DNA of 56,199 nucleotides from Microbacterium oleivorans. GTDB lineage: Bacteria > Actinomycetota > Actinomycetes > Actinomycetales > Microbacteriaceae. The DNA is taken from positions 1 through 56,199 of the forward strand of contig NZ_MAYO01000001.1 in the NCBI RefSeq assembly GCF_001691565.1, read 5' to 3'. The stretch's first letter is position 1, and every line of letters starts with the position of its first letter. The position numbers were made by a program, and so were the translations under genes. This document shows, piece by piece, positions 24,962 to 33,228 of this stretch. Below the pieces are notes generated by a model. That model was given only the letters and a program-made list of their open reading frames with translations. It searched no databases and had not been told where the DNA came from.

Positions 24962-25188
24962 CACACACCTCCTCGGGGCTGCAGCTGAGCGACCCGCATT
25001 GCTGCAGGGGCCGCGTCACGAAGCTCTTCAACAGCGGCGATCACACGGCCGTGGGTGGACGGGTCGAAGGGGCGATCCAGGGTTCCCGCGACGGCTTCCT
25101 CGAAGCCCTGCCGGGCGCGAATGGCGCGCGCCGCATCCGGCTTGAACCCTTCCCACATCGCGTCATCCGCGCTGCTGCTCTCGCTCAC
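24961..25188 (-). CDS. First small protein of the T4SS operon, 75 aa
   Basis: GTG 25188 (MSESSSADDAMW) is chosen because GGAAGGG lies upstream; a GTG at 25221 would extend the protein but has no ribosome-binding site. Helical and soluble (AARAIRARQGFEEAVAGTL). Its stop overlaps the tcpC start, so translation is coupled. Function unknown. Confidence 0.55.
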   Translation of the reverse strand: MSESSSADDAMWEGFKPDAARAIRARQGFEEAVAGTLDRPFDPSTHGRVIAAVEELRDAAPAAMRVAQLQPRGGV

Positions 25189-25240
25189 GTCCCTGTCCCT
25201 TCCGACGGCCTGAACCTCCACCCGGGCTGGGTGGCATATC

Positions 25241-25273
25241 GGTATAGGCCCGACTTCCAGCCCTTCGCGGACA
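25241..25273 (-). promoter_or_regulatory. Conserved element promoter P6 (TGTCCGCGAA-N17-TATACC)
   Basis: Minus strand: TGTCCGCGAA at 25273-25264 and TATACC at 25246-25241, spacer 17. It heads the whole T4SS operon (25188 down to 17069) and shares GCGATGTCCGCGAAGGG with P5. Confidence 0.8.
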
Positions 25274-25455
25274 TCGCGAGACGAAGAAATCTTGCGCGGA
25301 TATTGCAGGCGTGCAGCCGTTGAGGAAATGACGGTTGAGCGGGTCTTTTACAGGCTGAGGACTCGCCAGAACACAGGAACAGCGCGCAGATCGATTCACC
25401 GGCCGGTACCCCCTCTCCCGTTTTCCAGGATCTGAACCAGGGGTGCTGAGGAACG

Positions 25456-25491
25456 TGGCCCTTCGTCAACCGACGTCACGACGAAGGGCCA
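25456..25491 (+). promoter_or_regulatory. Hairpin sequestering the ribosome-binding site of the sigma-like gene
   Basis: TGGCCCTTCGTC (25456-25467) pairs perfectly with GACGAAGGGCCA (25480-25491), with a 12-base loop. The only ribosome-binding sequence for ATG 25498, GAAGGG, sits in the 3-prime arm. It could be a translational switch for the + gene or, less likely, a terminator; no T run follows. Confidence 0.5.
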
Positions 25492-25497
25492 TTTCTC

Positions 25498-26262
25498 ATG
25501 ACTGCTTGGGCGAAGACTTCCCCTCTTGCCGACCAGCTTTTCGACGAGTGGAACGCCACCCACTCCCACACCACCCACCCGTTCGGCGAGCTCGGCGAGC
25601 TCACCGGCGACGAGGCAGTGGCACTCATCCGCCACCCCCAGGAGCAGCACGAACGCGACGCGATCCTGATCACGCTGCTCCGCCTCGAGCACGCCGGCGA
25701 CACCTTCGCCGGCCGAGTACTCCTCAAGTCGTTCATGCCCCTCGCGCTGCGACTGCCCTCTACGGTCTCCGCCATGCGCCCGCTGTGGCAGCACTCCCCC
25801 GCCGACGCTCGCACCGCCACCATCGGCGTGCTCTGGGAGGTCATCCACACCTACCCGCTGCACCGCGTGAACTCCGTCAGCGGCAACATCCGTCTCGAGA
25901 CGATCAAGGCGCTCGGCCGGGCATACGGCAACGAAGCAAGCGTCGACTCCCTCGCCGTCGAGGACGAAGTACTCGAGAAGATCGCCGGCGCCGACGAGAG
26001 CGATGACGTCTTCCGCGACCTCGTGACGATCCTCACCTGGGCGATCGACACCAACGTGCTCCGGCGCGACGAAGTCCAGCTCCTCGCACGCATTGAGCTC
26101 GCCGAGGGTGACCCCGGTGACGCCCGCGACGCAGCAGCAGAACAGCTCGGCGTCTCCCGGGAGACCCTCAACCGACGGGTCTGCCGCATCCGCACGAAGC
26201 TCATGCACGCCGTCTCGGGCGACCTGGACGCGAAGGTCTCCTACGCGCCTCGCCGCAGCTGA
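25498..26262 (+). CDS. Sigma-factor-like / HTH transcription protein, 254 aa
   Basis: The C-terminus (about 195-245) reads LARIELAEGDPGDARDAAAE then QLGVSRETLNRRVCRIRTKL, a helix-turn-helix of the sigma region-4/LuxR type. Residues about 55-115 (DAILITLLRLEHAGDTFAG, then VLLKSFMPLALRL) resemble sigma region 2, and ILTWAIDTNVLRRDEVQLLA precedes the HTH as in unusual sigma-70-family proteins of actinobacterial mobile elements. The region-2 match is weak, so it may be only an HTH regulator. It is encoded alone, divergent from the T4SS operon, with its ribosome-binding site in a hairpin. It is the best candidate to recognise the TGTCCGCGAA promoters. Confidence 0.55.
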   Translation: MTAWAKTSPLADQLFDEWNATHSHTTHPFGELGELTGDEAVALIRHPQEQHERDAILITLLRLEHAGDTFAGRVLLKSFMPLALRLPSTVSAMRPLWQHSPADARTATIGVLWEVIHTYPLHRVNSVSGNIRLETIKALGRAYGNEASVDSLAVEDEVLEKIAGADESDDVFRDLVTILTWAIDTNVLRRDEVQLLARIELAEGDPGDARDAAAEQLGVSRETLNRRVCRIRTKLMHAVSGDLDAKVSYAPRRS

Positions 26263-26310
26263 GCCACCCCCTCACCCGGCACACGGCGTAGCCCACACTT
26301 CCCCCAAACC

Positions 26311-26345
26311 GACAGGGCCCTTGGATGGCCCCCAGGGGCCCTGTC
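26311..26345 (+). terminator. Terminator after the sigma-like gene
   Basis: GACAGGGCCC (26311-26320) pairs perfectly with GGGCCCTGTC (26336-26345) across a 15-base loop, 50 bases after the stop codon at 26262. Confidence 0.6.
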
Positions 26346-26559
26346 ATCCCTCCCCGGCACCTGAGACGCAGAGTCATGGCCAGAATCCCCCCAGAGAGCC
26401 TCACAGGCGCCCTCAGAGCGCCCATGAGCCCGACGACCTCCCCTCCCCCGCCCCGCGGTCGAGTCATCGTCATGTCCGCGGCCGCGGCACACCGACCCCG
26501 TCACTCCCCAGCGATACCCTCGACACATCGAGCGCATCCACGCCGCCATACCCCCGGCA

Positions 26560-26850
26560 ACAACATGCGCATTGTCGAGTGCAATACCAGGCGCAATAAC
26601 ACTGCAATACTGCCGCCTATCTTGCGCTCTACATGCGTCCTAACTGTGCTGTACCTGCGGCGGATACCCGCTCTACTTGCGCCAGTACAGCCGCCATATC
26701 CGGCGCCTACATTGCGCATTGCTTCCGGCACGCTTGCGTCATCCATCCGCACGAACAGCGTCTGTCATGCGCGGCGCATGCGGCACATCAAACGCCGACG
26801 TTGCGCATGCCTGGCGCACGTAACGCGCACGTCTGACGCTGTTAGAGCTG
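26560..26850. repeat. Repeat-rich gene-free region upstream of parA (putative centromere)
   Basis: The stretch 26263-26860 carries no gene with credible codon use. From 26565 it is less GC-rich than its surroundings and dense in the words TGCGCA, TTGCGC and GCGCAATAAC (exact copy at 26591-26600, shared with 16105-16114 and 16250-16259). Examples are ATGCGCATTG near 26570, TTGCGC near 26622, 26677, 26714 and 26801, and GCGCATGCGG near 26770. An irregular array of short repeats directly ahead of parA is what partition sites of this class look like. Confidence 0.5.
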
Positions 26851-26860
26851 TACTACAGCG

Positions 26861-26878
26861 TGAATGTGACGCTATACT
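26861..26878 (+). promoter_or_regulatory. Putative parA promoter with operator half-site, copy O7
   Basis: TGAATGT-G-AC at 26861-26870 is a half-site of the shared operator, here upstream of the -10 box TATACT (26873-26878). The -35 is poor (GTACTA). The expected RNA start is at 26885-26886, on an ATG. Confidence 0.4.
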
Positions 26879-26885
26879 TGCACCT

Positions 26886-26990
26886 ATGTACCCGCTGACG
26901 TTGCACTCTTATCGCGCAGCCCCTGCGCGTGAACTCCGCCCTCATAGCGCCGCTAAGGCAGCTTTCAGCCCCGCCGGGAGTCCCTCGTGA
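26886..26990 (+). CDS. Possible 34-aa leader peptide overlapping parA
   Basis: ATG 26886 coincides with the expected transcription start 8 bases after TATACT, so it would be translated without a leader. The frame runs [20 protein letters not shown] and on to a TGA at 26988-26990 that overlaps the GTG of parA (GTGA). It could couple parA translation to the leader. Only position supports it. Confidence 0.3.
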   Translation: MYPLTLHSYRAAPARELRPHSAAKAAFSPAGSPS

Positions 26991-27661
26991 GGGTCATCGC
27001 GGTTGTGGGGCAGAAAGGCGGGGTCGGAAAGACCACGACCGCCATGAACCTCGCCGCTGCGCTTGCACGGGCCAACAAGGTCATCGTGGTCGACGTCGAC
27101 CCGCAGCAGTCCGCCGCCCGCTGGGCCGAACGCGCGGGGGAGAACCTGCCGTTCGACTTCGCAGCCGATGTGGTTCCGGAGAACATCATCGGTCTCCGGA
27201 ACCTGGACGACTACGACGTCGTCCTTATCGACACTCCCGGCAGCCATGAGAACACCGGTGTTCTCTCCGCCGTGCTCCGCGTCGCCGACTTCGTCGTTCT
27301 CCCTCTCGAGGCAGCCACCATGGCGATCGAGTCCGTCACCGACACCCTCGTCGAGCACGTCATCCCCGCTGGCCTCGACTACCGCCTGCTGCTGAACAAG
27401 ATCGACCGGCGCCGCGGGGGACGGCGCCTGGAGGACTGGGAGGACCTTCTCGACAACGGAGAGTTCATCGACGGGGTTCAGGGCTTGCCCCGGTTCAAGA
27501 ACCACATCCGCCTGTCGGCCAGCGTCGAAGACGCTCCTTTCGACGGGAAGGTCGTCACGCAGTACACCGACACGCGAGCCAACCAGGCCGCGATCTTCGA
27601 TTACAGCAGCGTCGCCTTCGAGCTGACGTCGCTGTGGGCCAACCAGAAGAAGGGCGCTTGA
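26987..27661 (+). CDS. parA: ParA-family partition ATPase, 224 aa
   Basis: Small type Ib-like ParA with no N-terminal HTH. The deviant Walker [13 protein letters not shown] starts near residue 10, Walker A-prime is [10 protein letters not shown], and Walker B is [14 protein letters not shown]. It binds ATP and non-specific DNA to move plasmid copies together with a centromere-binding partner. It starts at GTG 26987 behind GGGAG. The next gene, two bases on, is the likely partner, and the repeat array upstream the likely centromere. It is also just upstream of the Tad genes, so a role in pilus positioning cannot be excluded, but a separate TadZ is present. Confidence 0.88.
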   Translation: MRVIAVVGQKGGVGKTTTAMNLAAALARANKVIVVDVDPQQSAARWAERAGENLPFDFAADVVPENIIGLRNLDDYDVVLIDTPGSHENTGVLSAVLRVADFVVLPLEAATMAIESVTDTLVEHVIPAGLDYRLLLNKIDRRRGGRRLEDWEDLLDNGEFIDGVQGLPRFKNHIRLSASVEDAPFDGKVVTQYTDTRANQAAIFDYSSVAFELTSLWANQKKGA

Positions 27662-27663
27662 TC

Positions 27664-28275
27664 ATGGCTCGTCAGGATCTCTCCAAACTCACCCGCAAGG
27701 CTCCTGCAGCAGGAACCCCCACTCCCAGCGCTGACGAGAACCAGCTCGCCCAAGATAATCCCGCTCCTGCCCCGGCTCCGGCAGTGACGAGCCGCACCGA
27801 GGCCAAGACGCCCGCAGCACGCAAGAGCGACCCGCCTTCGGCGATCGCCGAGCCGATAGCCGAACCGACAGGAGCAGAGGACTCTCGTGAGACCGCCAGC
27901 AAAGGCGTCCCGGTGCACCTTCCCACCTCGCTCAACGAGCGCCTGCAGGCGTACATGTCGAAGACCCGTAAGAGCCACCAGACCGTGTTGCTCGACGCAC
28001 TCGAGGCGACCTATCACCAGCTGCCCGACCTCGTGGAGAAGGCAATCTCCGGCGAGGCCGCCGAGGAGCCGCAGGAACGAGCGTCGCTATTCGCACGCCC
28101 CAGCCGTCCCGCACCCATGAGCTCGGGGGAGCCCCGCGTAAAGCACACGGTGCGAGTCAGCCCCACCAACCGCAAGATCCTCGATCAGATCACCGCTGAG
28201 GTCCAAGCGCCCTCAAGGAACCTGCTCATCATCACCGCCTACGAGGCATTCCTTCCGTCCATCAACGAGAGCTGA
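27664..28275 (+). CDS. Putative ParB-like/RHH partner of ParA, 203 aa
   Basis: Starts two bases after parA. The N-terminal 75 residues are Ala/Pro-rich and disordered, as in tails that stimulate ParA. Two short ribbon-helix-helix-like segments follow: GVPVHLPTSLNERLQAYMSK (about 79-98) with its second helix, and VKHTVRVSPTNRKILDQITA (about 160-180) with RNLLIITAYEAFLP. This is a common arrangement for ParA partners on actinobacterial plasmids. The DNA target is probably the repeat region before parA. Confidence 0.62.
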   Translation: MARQDLSKLTRKAPAAGTPTPSADENQLAQDNPAPAPAPAVTSRTEAKTPAARKSDPPSAIAEPIAEPTGAEDSRETASKGVPVHLPTSLNERLQAYMSKTRKSHQTVLLDALEATYHQLPDLVEKAISGEAAEEPQERASLFARPSRPAPMSSGEPRVKHTVRVSPTNRKILDQITAEVQAPSRNLLIITAYEAFLPSINES

Positions 28276-28280
28276 CCATC

Positions 28281-28973
28281 ATGACCACCACCTCCGACCG
28301 CAAGTCCAAGCGATCCCAGAAGGACGCCGAGACGACAGAACAGCCCGCCGCTCGACAGGCAGCAGTGCTGCGCCCCACCCAGTCGCGGCGCCGGCCCGTT
28401 CTCATCGCTCTCGGCGTCGCCCTGGCACTCCTTGGAGGCGTCGGAGTCTGGTGGGTCACCACGAACCTCACCCGCACGGTCAGCGTCATGGCCACCGACG
28501 CCGACGTGGCCCGCGGGGAGACCATCACCGCCGACGACCTGACCACCATCCAGCTCGCCGGTGGCCAGCAAGTCGATGCGATCCCCGCTGCCGACGCTGC
28601 CGACATCGTTGGCACGACTGCCCTGGTCGACCTGCCCGCTGGCACCCTCATCACCTCGGCCAACACGGGCGACACCCTGCCCGTGCCGGAGGGGTCCTCG
28701 ATCGTCGGCGTCACCCTCACGCAGGCGCAGATGCCCGGCTATCAGCTCGCCGCTGGCGACTCCGTCCGCATCGTCGAAACCCCCGTCACCCAGGGCGACC
28801 CGCCCGTCGAGACGCCGCAGAGCTTCGACGCCACCGTGTTCACCTCGAGCTACGTCGCCGAGACACAGGTGTGGGTCGTCGACCTCATCGTCCCGAACCG
28901 CGAAGCAGCTGACATCGCCGCACGCGCCGCCACCGGGCGCGTCGCCCTGGTCATCGACTCGACGGGGGAGTAA
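28281..28973 (+). CDS. cpaB: SAF-domain CpaB/RcpC-like pilus protein, 230 aa
   Basis: One transmembrane helix at about 40-60 (VLIALGVALALLGGVGVWWV) is followed by a SAF domain. VSVMATDADVARGETITADD is the typical start of CpaB/RcpC proteins, then ALVDLPAGTLIT and a second conserved strand set. In monoderm Tad systems CpaB-like proteins guide the pilus through the envelope. It is the first gene of the tad cluster, 5 bases after the ParB-like gene. Confidence 0.78.
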   Translation: MTTTSDRKSKRSQKDAETTEQPAARQAAVLRPTQSRRRPVLIALGVALALLGGVGVWWVTTNLTRTVSVMATDADVARGETITADDLTTIQLAGGQQVDAIPAADAADIVGTTALVDLPAGTLITSANTGDTLPVPEGSSIVGVTLTQAQMPGYQLAAGDSVRIVETPVTQGDPPVETPQSFDATVFTSSYVAETQVWVVDLIVPNREAADIAARAATGRVALVIDSTGE

Positions 28974-28979
28974 CCCGCC

Positions 28980-29810
28980 ATGGCGATCATCTTCCTCGCG
29001 AGCACAGCGGGTGCCCCTGGCGTCACCGCTGCGGCAACCGCGCTCACCCTCAACTGGCCCAAGCCGACGATCCTCGTCGAAGCCGACACCAGCAAGACGA
29101 GCAGCATCATCCCCGGCGCGCTGCGCGGCCAGGTGTACCACAACACCGGACTCACCGAAGCGGCCGTCGCCGACCAGTACGGCGCGCTCACCGCAGACAA
29201 GCTCTGGGAGCAGACCATCGAGCTCGGCGAGAACAAGGTGGTGATCCCCGGGTTCAAGAGCCTCCAAGGCGCAGCCGGCGCAGGGCCGCACTTCTGGCGC
29301 TCCCTCGTCGACGCGCTGCGGCCCTACGAAACCGCCGGCTACGACATCCTCATCGACGCTGGACGTCTCCACGTAGCCGACTCCCGCCTCCCGCTGATCC
29401 GGGAAGCGGACAGCGTCACCTTGTTCTCAGACCGGACGCTGCCGGCCGTGGCCAGCATCCTCTCCCACTGGCGCTCGCTCGATGAGAGTCGCAACCCGGT
29501 GCCGGAGTGGCTGATGACCGCGCTCGACGAGATCGGCCACAGCAGCTACGTCGACCTGGCCATCGTCGAGCGAGCCACCACCCAGGAGACCTGGCCCTCC
29601 AAAGACATCACCAAGCAGATCGGTATCAACCTCGTCGGGACCATCCCGTGGGATCCCAAGGGGGCCGCCGTCTACGCACTCGGCGCACCCACCCTCCGCA
29701 GCGATCGCACGCCCTACGCCCGCGCCATCGGGGCCCTGCTGCACAGCTACAGCGACGTGCTCAACGCCCGTACCTACTCGACCGCCGACACCTGGGAGGG
29801 ACAGTCATGA
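28980..29810 (+). CDS. tadZ: TadZ/CpaE-like protein with degenerate P-loop, 276 aa
   Basis: A MinD/ParA-fold protein expected to localise the Tad pilus machine to the membrane. The P-loop region reads LASTAGAPGVTAAATALTLN, lacking the lysine of GKT, so ATP hydrolysis is doubtful. The Walker A-prime position has LVEADTSKTSSIIPG, and DILIDAGRLHV marks the Walker B strand. Its gene precedes tadA and overlaps it by 4 bases (ATGA), matching the usual tadZ-tadA order. Confidence 0.72.
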   Translation: MAIIFLASTAGAPGVTAAATALTLNWPKPTILVEADTSKTSSIIPGALRGQVYHNTGLTEAAVADQYGALTADKLWEQTIELGENKVVIPGFKSLQGAAGAGPHFWRSLVDALRPYETAGYDILIDAGRLHVADSRLPLIREADSVTLFSDRTLPAVASILSHWRSLDESRNPVPEWLMTALDEIGHSSYVDLAIVERATTQETWPSKDITKQIGINLVGTIPWDPKGAAVYALGAPTLRSDRTPYARAIGALLHSYSDVLNARTYSTADTWEGQS

Positions 29811-31375
29811 GCGACACCACGCCCGACCCCGCCGACATCAGCAACCTGCCTTTCTTCACCCCACCCGCATCGCCCGCGAAGCAGCCGTCTCCCGGACTGC
29901 CGAACATCGAGCACGCCGCCGCGCGCCTCACCCGCGCTGCGCAGCGCCAAACCGCCGATGCCCCAGCTGCCCCCACGCCACTGACCGAGGCCGCCCCCAG
30001 CACTCCGATCGCAGCCGCTCCAGCCGCGACCCTCGAGTTCCGCAGCGACCTGCCCTGGGAAGACATCGCGATCATCCGCGACGAGGTGTCGCGTGAGCTC
30101 GCGTCGCTGTTCAGCGAGTCGATGGACATCGACGCCGAGCAGCGAGAGCAGCTCGCTCAGGACCACATCGTCGACCGAGTCCGTGCCCGCGTCGACGAGC
30201 AGACCCGGCGACCGGGGGAGCAGCGGTGGGAGGCGCCCCTGCAGGACGCCATCCGGCAAGCCGTGTTCGATCAGCTGTTCCGCCTCGGCCGACTGCAGCC
30301 GCTCGTCGACGAGCCCGGCGTCGAGAACATCCACATCAACGGGTACGACGACGTTTGGATCTCCTACGCAGACGGCCGTGTGCAGAAGTACGACTACCCC
30401 ATCGCCGCGAACGACCGTGAGCTCGAGCGAGAGATCAACATGCTGGCCTCCCGCTCTGGCGAGGGAGGACGATCCTTCACCAGCGCCCGCCCGCGCCTTC
30501 ACATGGACCTCCCCGGCGGGGCACGTCTGGCAGCGGTCGCCGAACCGGTCGCTACCCGGCCCACCGTCGTCATCCGCATCCACCGCCTCGTCGACGTCAC
30601 CCTCGACCAGCTCGTCGAACACGGCACCCTGACCCGCCCGGCTGCAGCGTTCCTGCGAGCAGCCGTCGTCGCTGGTGTCTCCATCGTCACCAGCGGGTTC
30701 CCCGGGGCTGGGAAGACCACCCTTCTTCGCGCGTTGGCCGACTGCATCCCCGCGGAAGAGAAGATCGTCACGATCGAGATGGAGAGGGAGCTCTACCTCC
30801 ACAAGATCAAGGACCGCCACCCCCGCGTGGTCGCTCTCGAAGCAAAGCCGGGGGAGGGGGAACGCGGTGCCGACGGGCGCCTTCCTGGAGAGATCACCCC
30901 CGAAGACCTCGTCTACGACACGCTCCGCCTCGACACCCAACGCTTCATCGTCGGTGAGGTCCGCGGTCCCGAGATCTACGCCATGATGCAGGCCATGCAG
31001 TCCGGTGTCGGCTCGCTGTCCACCCTGCACGCCGCCAGCGCCGACGACTCGATCGACCGCATGTCCGCGCTGATGCTCTCCCGTGGCAACAACACCACCC
31101 CGGTGTACGCGTATCGGATGATCGAACAGAACATCAAGATCGTCGTCCAGATCGCCAAGATCATCGACCCCGCCAACGGCAAGCCGCGGCGCATCGTCAC
31201 CGAGATCGCTGAAATCGAGCGCGGCGAGGAGAAGAACAACTTCCGCCCCGTGGCGAATCAGGTGTTCCGCTTCGACCGGTCGACGACGTCACTGATCGCT
31301 GCGGAGATGCCGTCCCCGCGCCTGCTGGAAGATCTCGTCTTCCACGGCTTCGATCCCAGCAACCTGGGGGTGTGA
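29807..31375 (+). CDS. tadA: TadA/CpaF pilus assembly ATPase, 522 aa
   Basis: Hexameric type II/IV secretion-family ATPase that powers assembly of the Flp pilus. Visible: DEPGVENIHINGYDDVWISY (N-terminal domain), HMDLPGGARLAAVAEPV, Walker A TSGFPGAGKTTLL at about 296, the Asp box VTIEMERELYL, and Walker B RFIVGEVRGPE followed by the His-box GVGSLSTLHAAS. The N-terminal 70 residues are Ala/Pro-rich. The start at 29807 overlaps the tadZ stop. All catalytic elements are intact. Confidence 0.92.
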   Translation: MSDTTPDPADISNLPFFTPPASPAKQPSPGLPNIEHAAARLTRAAQRQTADAPAAPTPLTEAAPSTPIAAAPAATLEFRSDLPWEDIAIIRDEVSRELASLFSESMDIDAEQREQLAQDHIVDRVRARVDEQTRRPGEQRWEAPLQDAIRQAVFDQLFRLGRLQPLVDEPGVENIHINGYDDVWISYADGRVQKYDYPIAANDRELEREINMLASRSGEGGRSFTSARPRLHMDLPGGARLAAVAEPVATRPTVVIRIHRLVDVTLDQLVEHGTLTRPAAAFLRAAVVAGVSIVTSGFPGAGKTTLLRALADCIPAEEKIVTIEMERELYLHKIKDRHPRVVALEAKPGEGERGADGRLPGEITPEDLVYDTLRLDTQRFIVGEVRGPEIYAMMQAMQSGVGSLSTLHAASADDSIDRMSALMLSRGNNTTPVYAYRMIEQNIKIVVQIAKIIDPANGKPRRIVTEIAEIERGEEKNNFRPVANQVFRFDRSTTSLIAAEMPSPRLLEDLVFHGFDPSNLGV

Positions 31376-31376
31376 G

Positions 31377-32246
31377 ATGGCGACCACCGCAACCCTCGCC
31401 CTGTGCATCATCGCGGCTGTGGCCGGCGCGATCCTCGTCATCCTCGGCTTTGCCGGCCGAGGCGAGGACACCGGCTTGCCCGCCCGGCGGCTGCTCAAAG
31501 CCCGCGAAAGGCGACGCCTGAACCGGACGCAACAGATTCAGCTGCTCATCGGCGGTGCCATCGGCCTGCTGTTCGCTCTCATCACCGGATGGTGGATCCT
31601 CGTCGTCGCCGTGCCCCTCGCTGCGGTCGGCCTCCCCTGGCTTCTGCAGAAGGGGCCCGAGGAGGACGCGATCGCCAAACTGGATGCCCTGGAGTCCTGG
31701 ACTCGCGGTCTCGCCGGCCTCACCGTCTCCGGCGCTGGCCTCGAACGCACCATCGCCGCATCCCTCGGCAGCTGCCCCGAACCGATCAAGCCGCAGGTCA
31801 CGCAGCTCGTCGCTCGCATGAACGCCCGATGGACGACCACGGCAGCGCTGCAGGCATTCGCGGACGACCTCGACGACGAAACCGCAGACGTCCTCGTGAT
31901 GCACCTGCTGCGCAAAGCGGAACTCCGTGGCTCCGGCCTAGCGACCGCGCTCGAGGACCTCGCCAAGAGCATCTTCGAGCGAGTGAAAATGCGCCGGCAG
32001 ATCGAAGCGGACCGGGCCACCCCCCGCAACGAAGCACGCTTCGTCGTCTACTTCACCCTCGCGCTCCTGGTGCTCCTGGTCCTCGCCCAGCAGTACTCCG
32101 CCCCCTACGGGACCCCCGTCGGACAGATCCTGTTCGCCGTGTACCTCATCATCTACGCCGTCGTGCTCCTCTGGATGCGGCGCATCAGCCGAGGCGTGAA
32201 AGCCCCCCGGCTCCTGGTTCCCACTGAGAAAGCTGGTGCGAAATGA
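31377..32246 (+). CDS. tadB: TadB-like T2SSF membrane platform protein, 289 aa
   Basis: Platform protein of the Tad pilus. An N-terminal transmembrane helix (residues 5-25) is followed by two helices at about 53-90. A T2SSF cytoplasmic domain comes next (LTVSGAGLERTIAASLGSCP, then TADVLVMHLLRKAELRGSGL), and two C-terminal helices. It begins one base after tadA and overlaps tadC. Confidence 0.85.
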   Translation: MATTATLALCIIAAVAGAILVILGFAGRGEDTGLPARRLLKARERRRLNRTQQIQLLIGGAIGLLFALITGWWILVVAVPLAAVGLPWLLQKGPEEDAIAKLDALESWTRGLAGLTVSGAGLERTIAASLGSCPEPIKPQVTQLVARMNARWTTTAALQAFADDLDDETADVLVMHLLRKAELRGSGLATALEDLAKSIFERVKMRRQIEADRATPRNEARFVVYFTLALLVLLVLAQQYSAPYGTPVGQILFAVYLIIYAVVLLWMRRISRGVKAPRLLVPTEKAGAK

Positions 32247-33124
32247 ACCTCGCCCTGATCGTGCTGCCCGGGCTCATCCTCGGCCTCGGTATCGCCGTGA
32301 TCGTCGCAGCCCTCATCCCCACCCAGCCCCGGCTCGCGTCCGCGCTCGACCGCATCGGCACCACATCCGTCGCCACCGACACCGCCTACGCGGCAACCCT
32401 CGAGAACCGCGTCGGATCGGCAGTGCTCCGCCGGTTCAGCGATAGCTCTGCACTCAAGATCCCCAACACGGACCTTCGACTGATCGGGATGAGCGTCAAC
32501 CGGTACCTGTACCAGAAGGTCCTCTGCGCTGCGCTGGGCTTCGTCGCACCCCTCGCTCTCGGCCTCGTCGCCCAGGTACTCGGCCTCGGCGCCTTCTACG
32601 TCCCCGCGCTCTTCGGAATCGCTCTCGCGGCCGGCGGTTGGTTCATCCCCAACCTCCTCATCCGCAGCCAAGCCCAGGAAGCGCGCACCGAGTTCTCCCG
32701 CTCCATTGCCGTCTACATGGAGCTCGTCGGCTCAGAGCGCATCAGCGGTGCCCCTCCCGGTAAGGCGCTCGAGTCCGCCGCCCAGGTCGGCCGCAACTGG
32801 GCCTTCGTCCGCATCCGCCAAACCCTCACCGAAGCCCGCTACGCCGGCGTCGCACCTTGGGACGCGCTCGAGCAGCTGTCGAAGGAAACCGGCGTCCCCG
32901 ACCTCGGTGAAATCGCCAACGTGATCAGGCTCTCAGGGGAGCAGGGCGCATCAGTATATGAGACACTCAGGGCACGGGGGCAGAACCTCCGCGACCGGCT
33001 CTTGAACGATGAAGCAGCGGAGGCGAATAAGGCGACCAACAAGATGACCATCCCGATGGCGCTCACGGGAGTCCTCTTCATGCTCCTCCTGGGGACACCC
33101 TTCGCACTGGATGCGTTTAGCTGA
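32243..33124 (+). CDS. tadC: TadC-like T2SSF membrane platform protein, 293 aa
   Basis: Second platform protein. A first helix (5-25), then two around 90-140, the T2SSF domain (AVYMELVGSERISGAPPGKA, then ARYAGVAPWDALEQLSKETG), and a final helix (IPMALTGVLFMLLLGTPFAL). ATG 32243 overlaps the tadB stop. It closes the parA-tad operon 17 bases before promoter P7. Confidence 0.85.
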   Translation: MNLALIVLPGLILGLGIAVIVAALIPTQPRLASALDRIGTTSVATDTAYAATLENRVGSAVLRRFSDSSALKIPNTDLRLIGMSVNRYLYQKVLCAALGFVAPLALGLVAQVLGLGAFYVPALFGIALAAGGWFIPNLLIRSQAQEARTEFSRSIAVYMELVGSERISGAPPGKALESAAQVGRNWAFVRIRQTLTEARYAGVAPWDALEQLSKETGVPDLGEIANVIRLSGEQGASVYETLRARGQNLRDRLLNDEAAEANKATNKMTIPMALTGVLFMLLLGTPFALDAFS

Positions 33125-33141
33125 AAACCTGAAAAGCCACA

Positions 33142-33174
33142 TGTCCGCGAAGGGCCCATATCGAGGCCTATACC
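33142..33174 (+). promoter_or_regulatory. Conserved element promoter P7 (TGTCCGCGAA-N17-TATACC)
   Basis: TGTCCGCGAA at 33142-33151, TATACC at 33169-33174, spacer 17. It lies between tadC and the Flp pilin gene, giving the abundant pilin its own promoter. The 5-prime leader is about 48 bases, with GAAAGGA before ATG 33229. Confidence 0.8.
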
Positions 33175-33228
33175 TGACAGACCACGCACCATCCACACCG
33201 AGCACGACACACGAAAGGAACGCCTGAC

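Noticed and set aside
25456..25491. Hairpin as the terminator of the convergent upstream region
   Set aside because: It overlaps the only RBS of the downstream gene, has no T run, and no transcript would end there from the left, since the T4SS operon runs leftwards.
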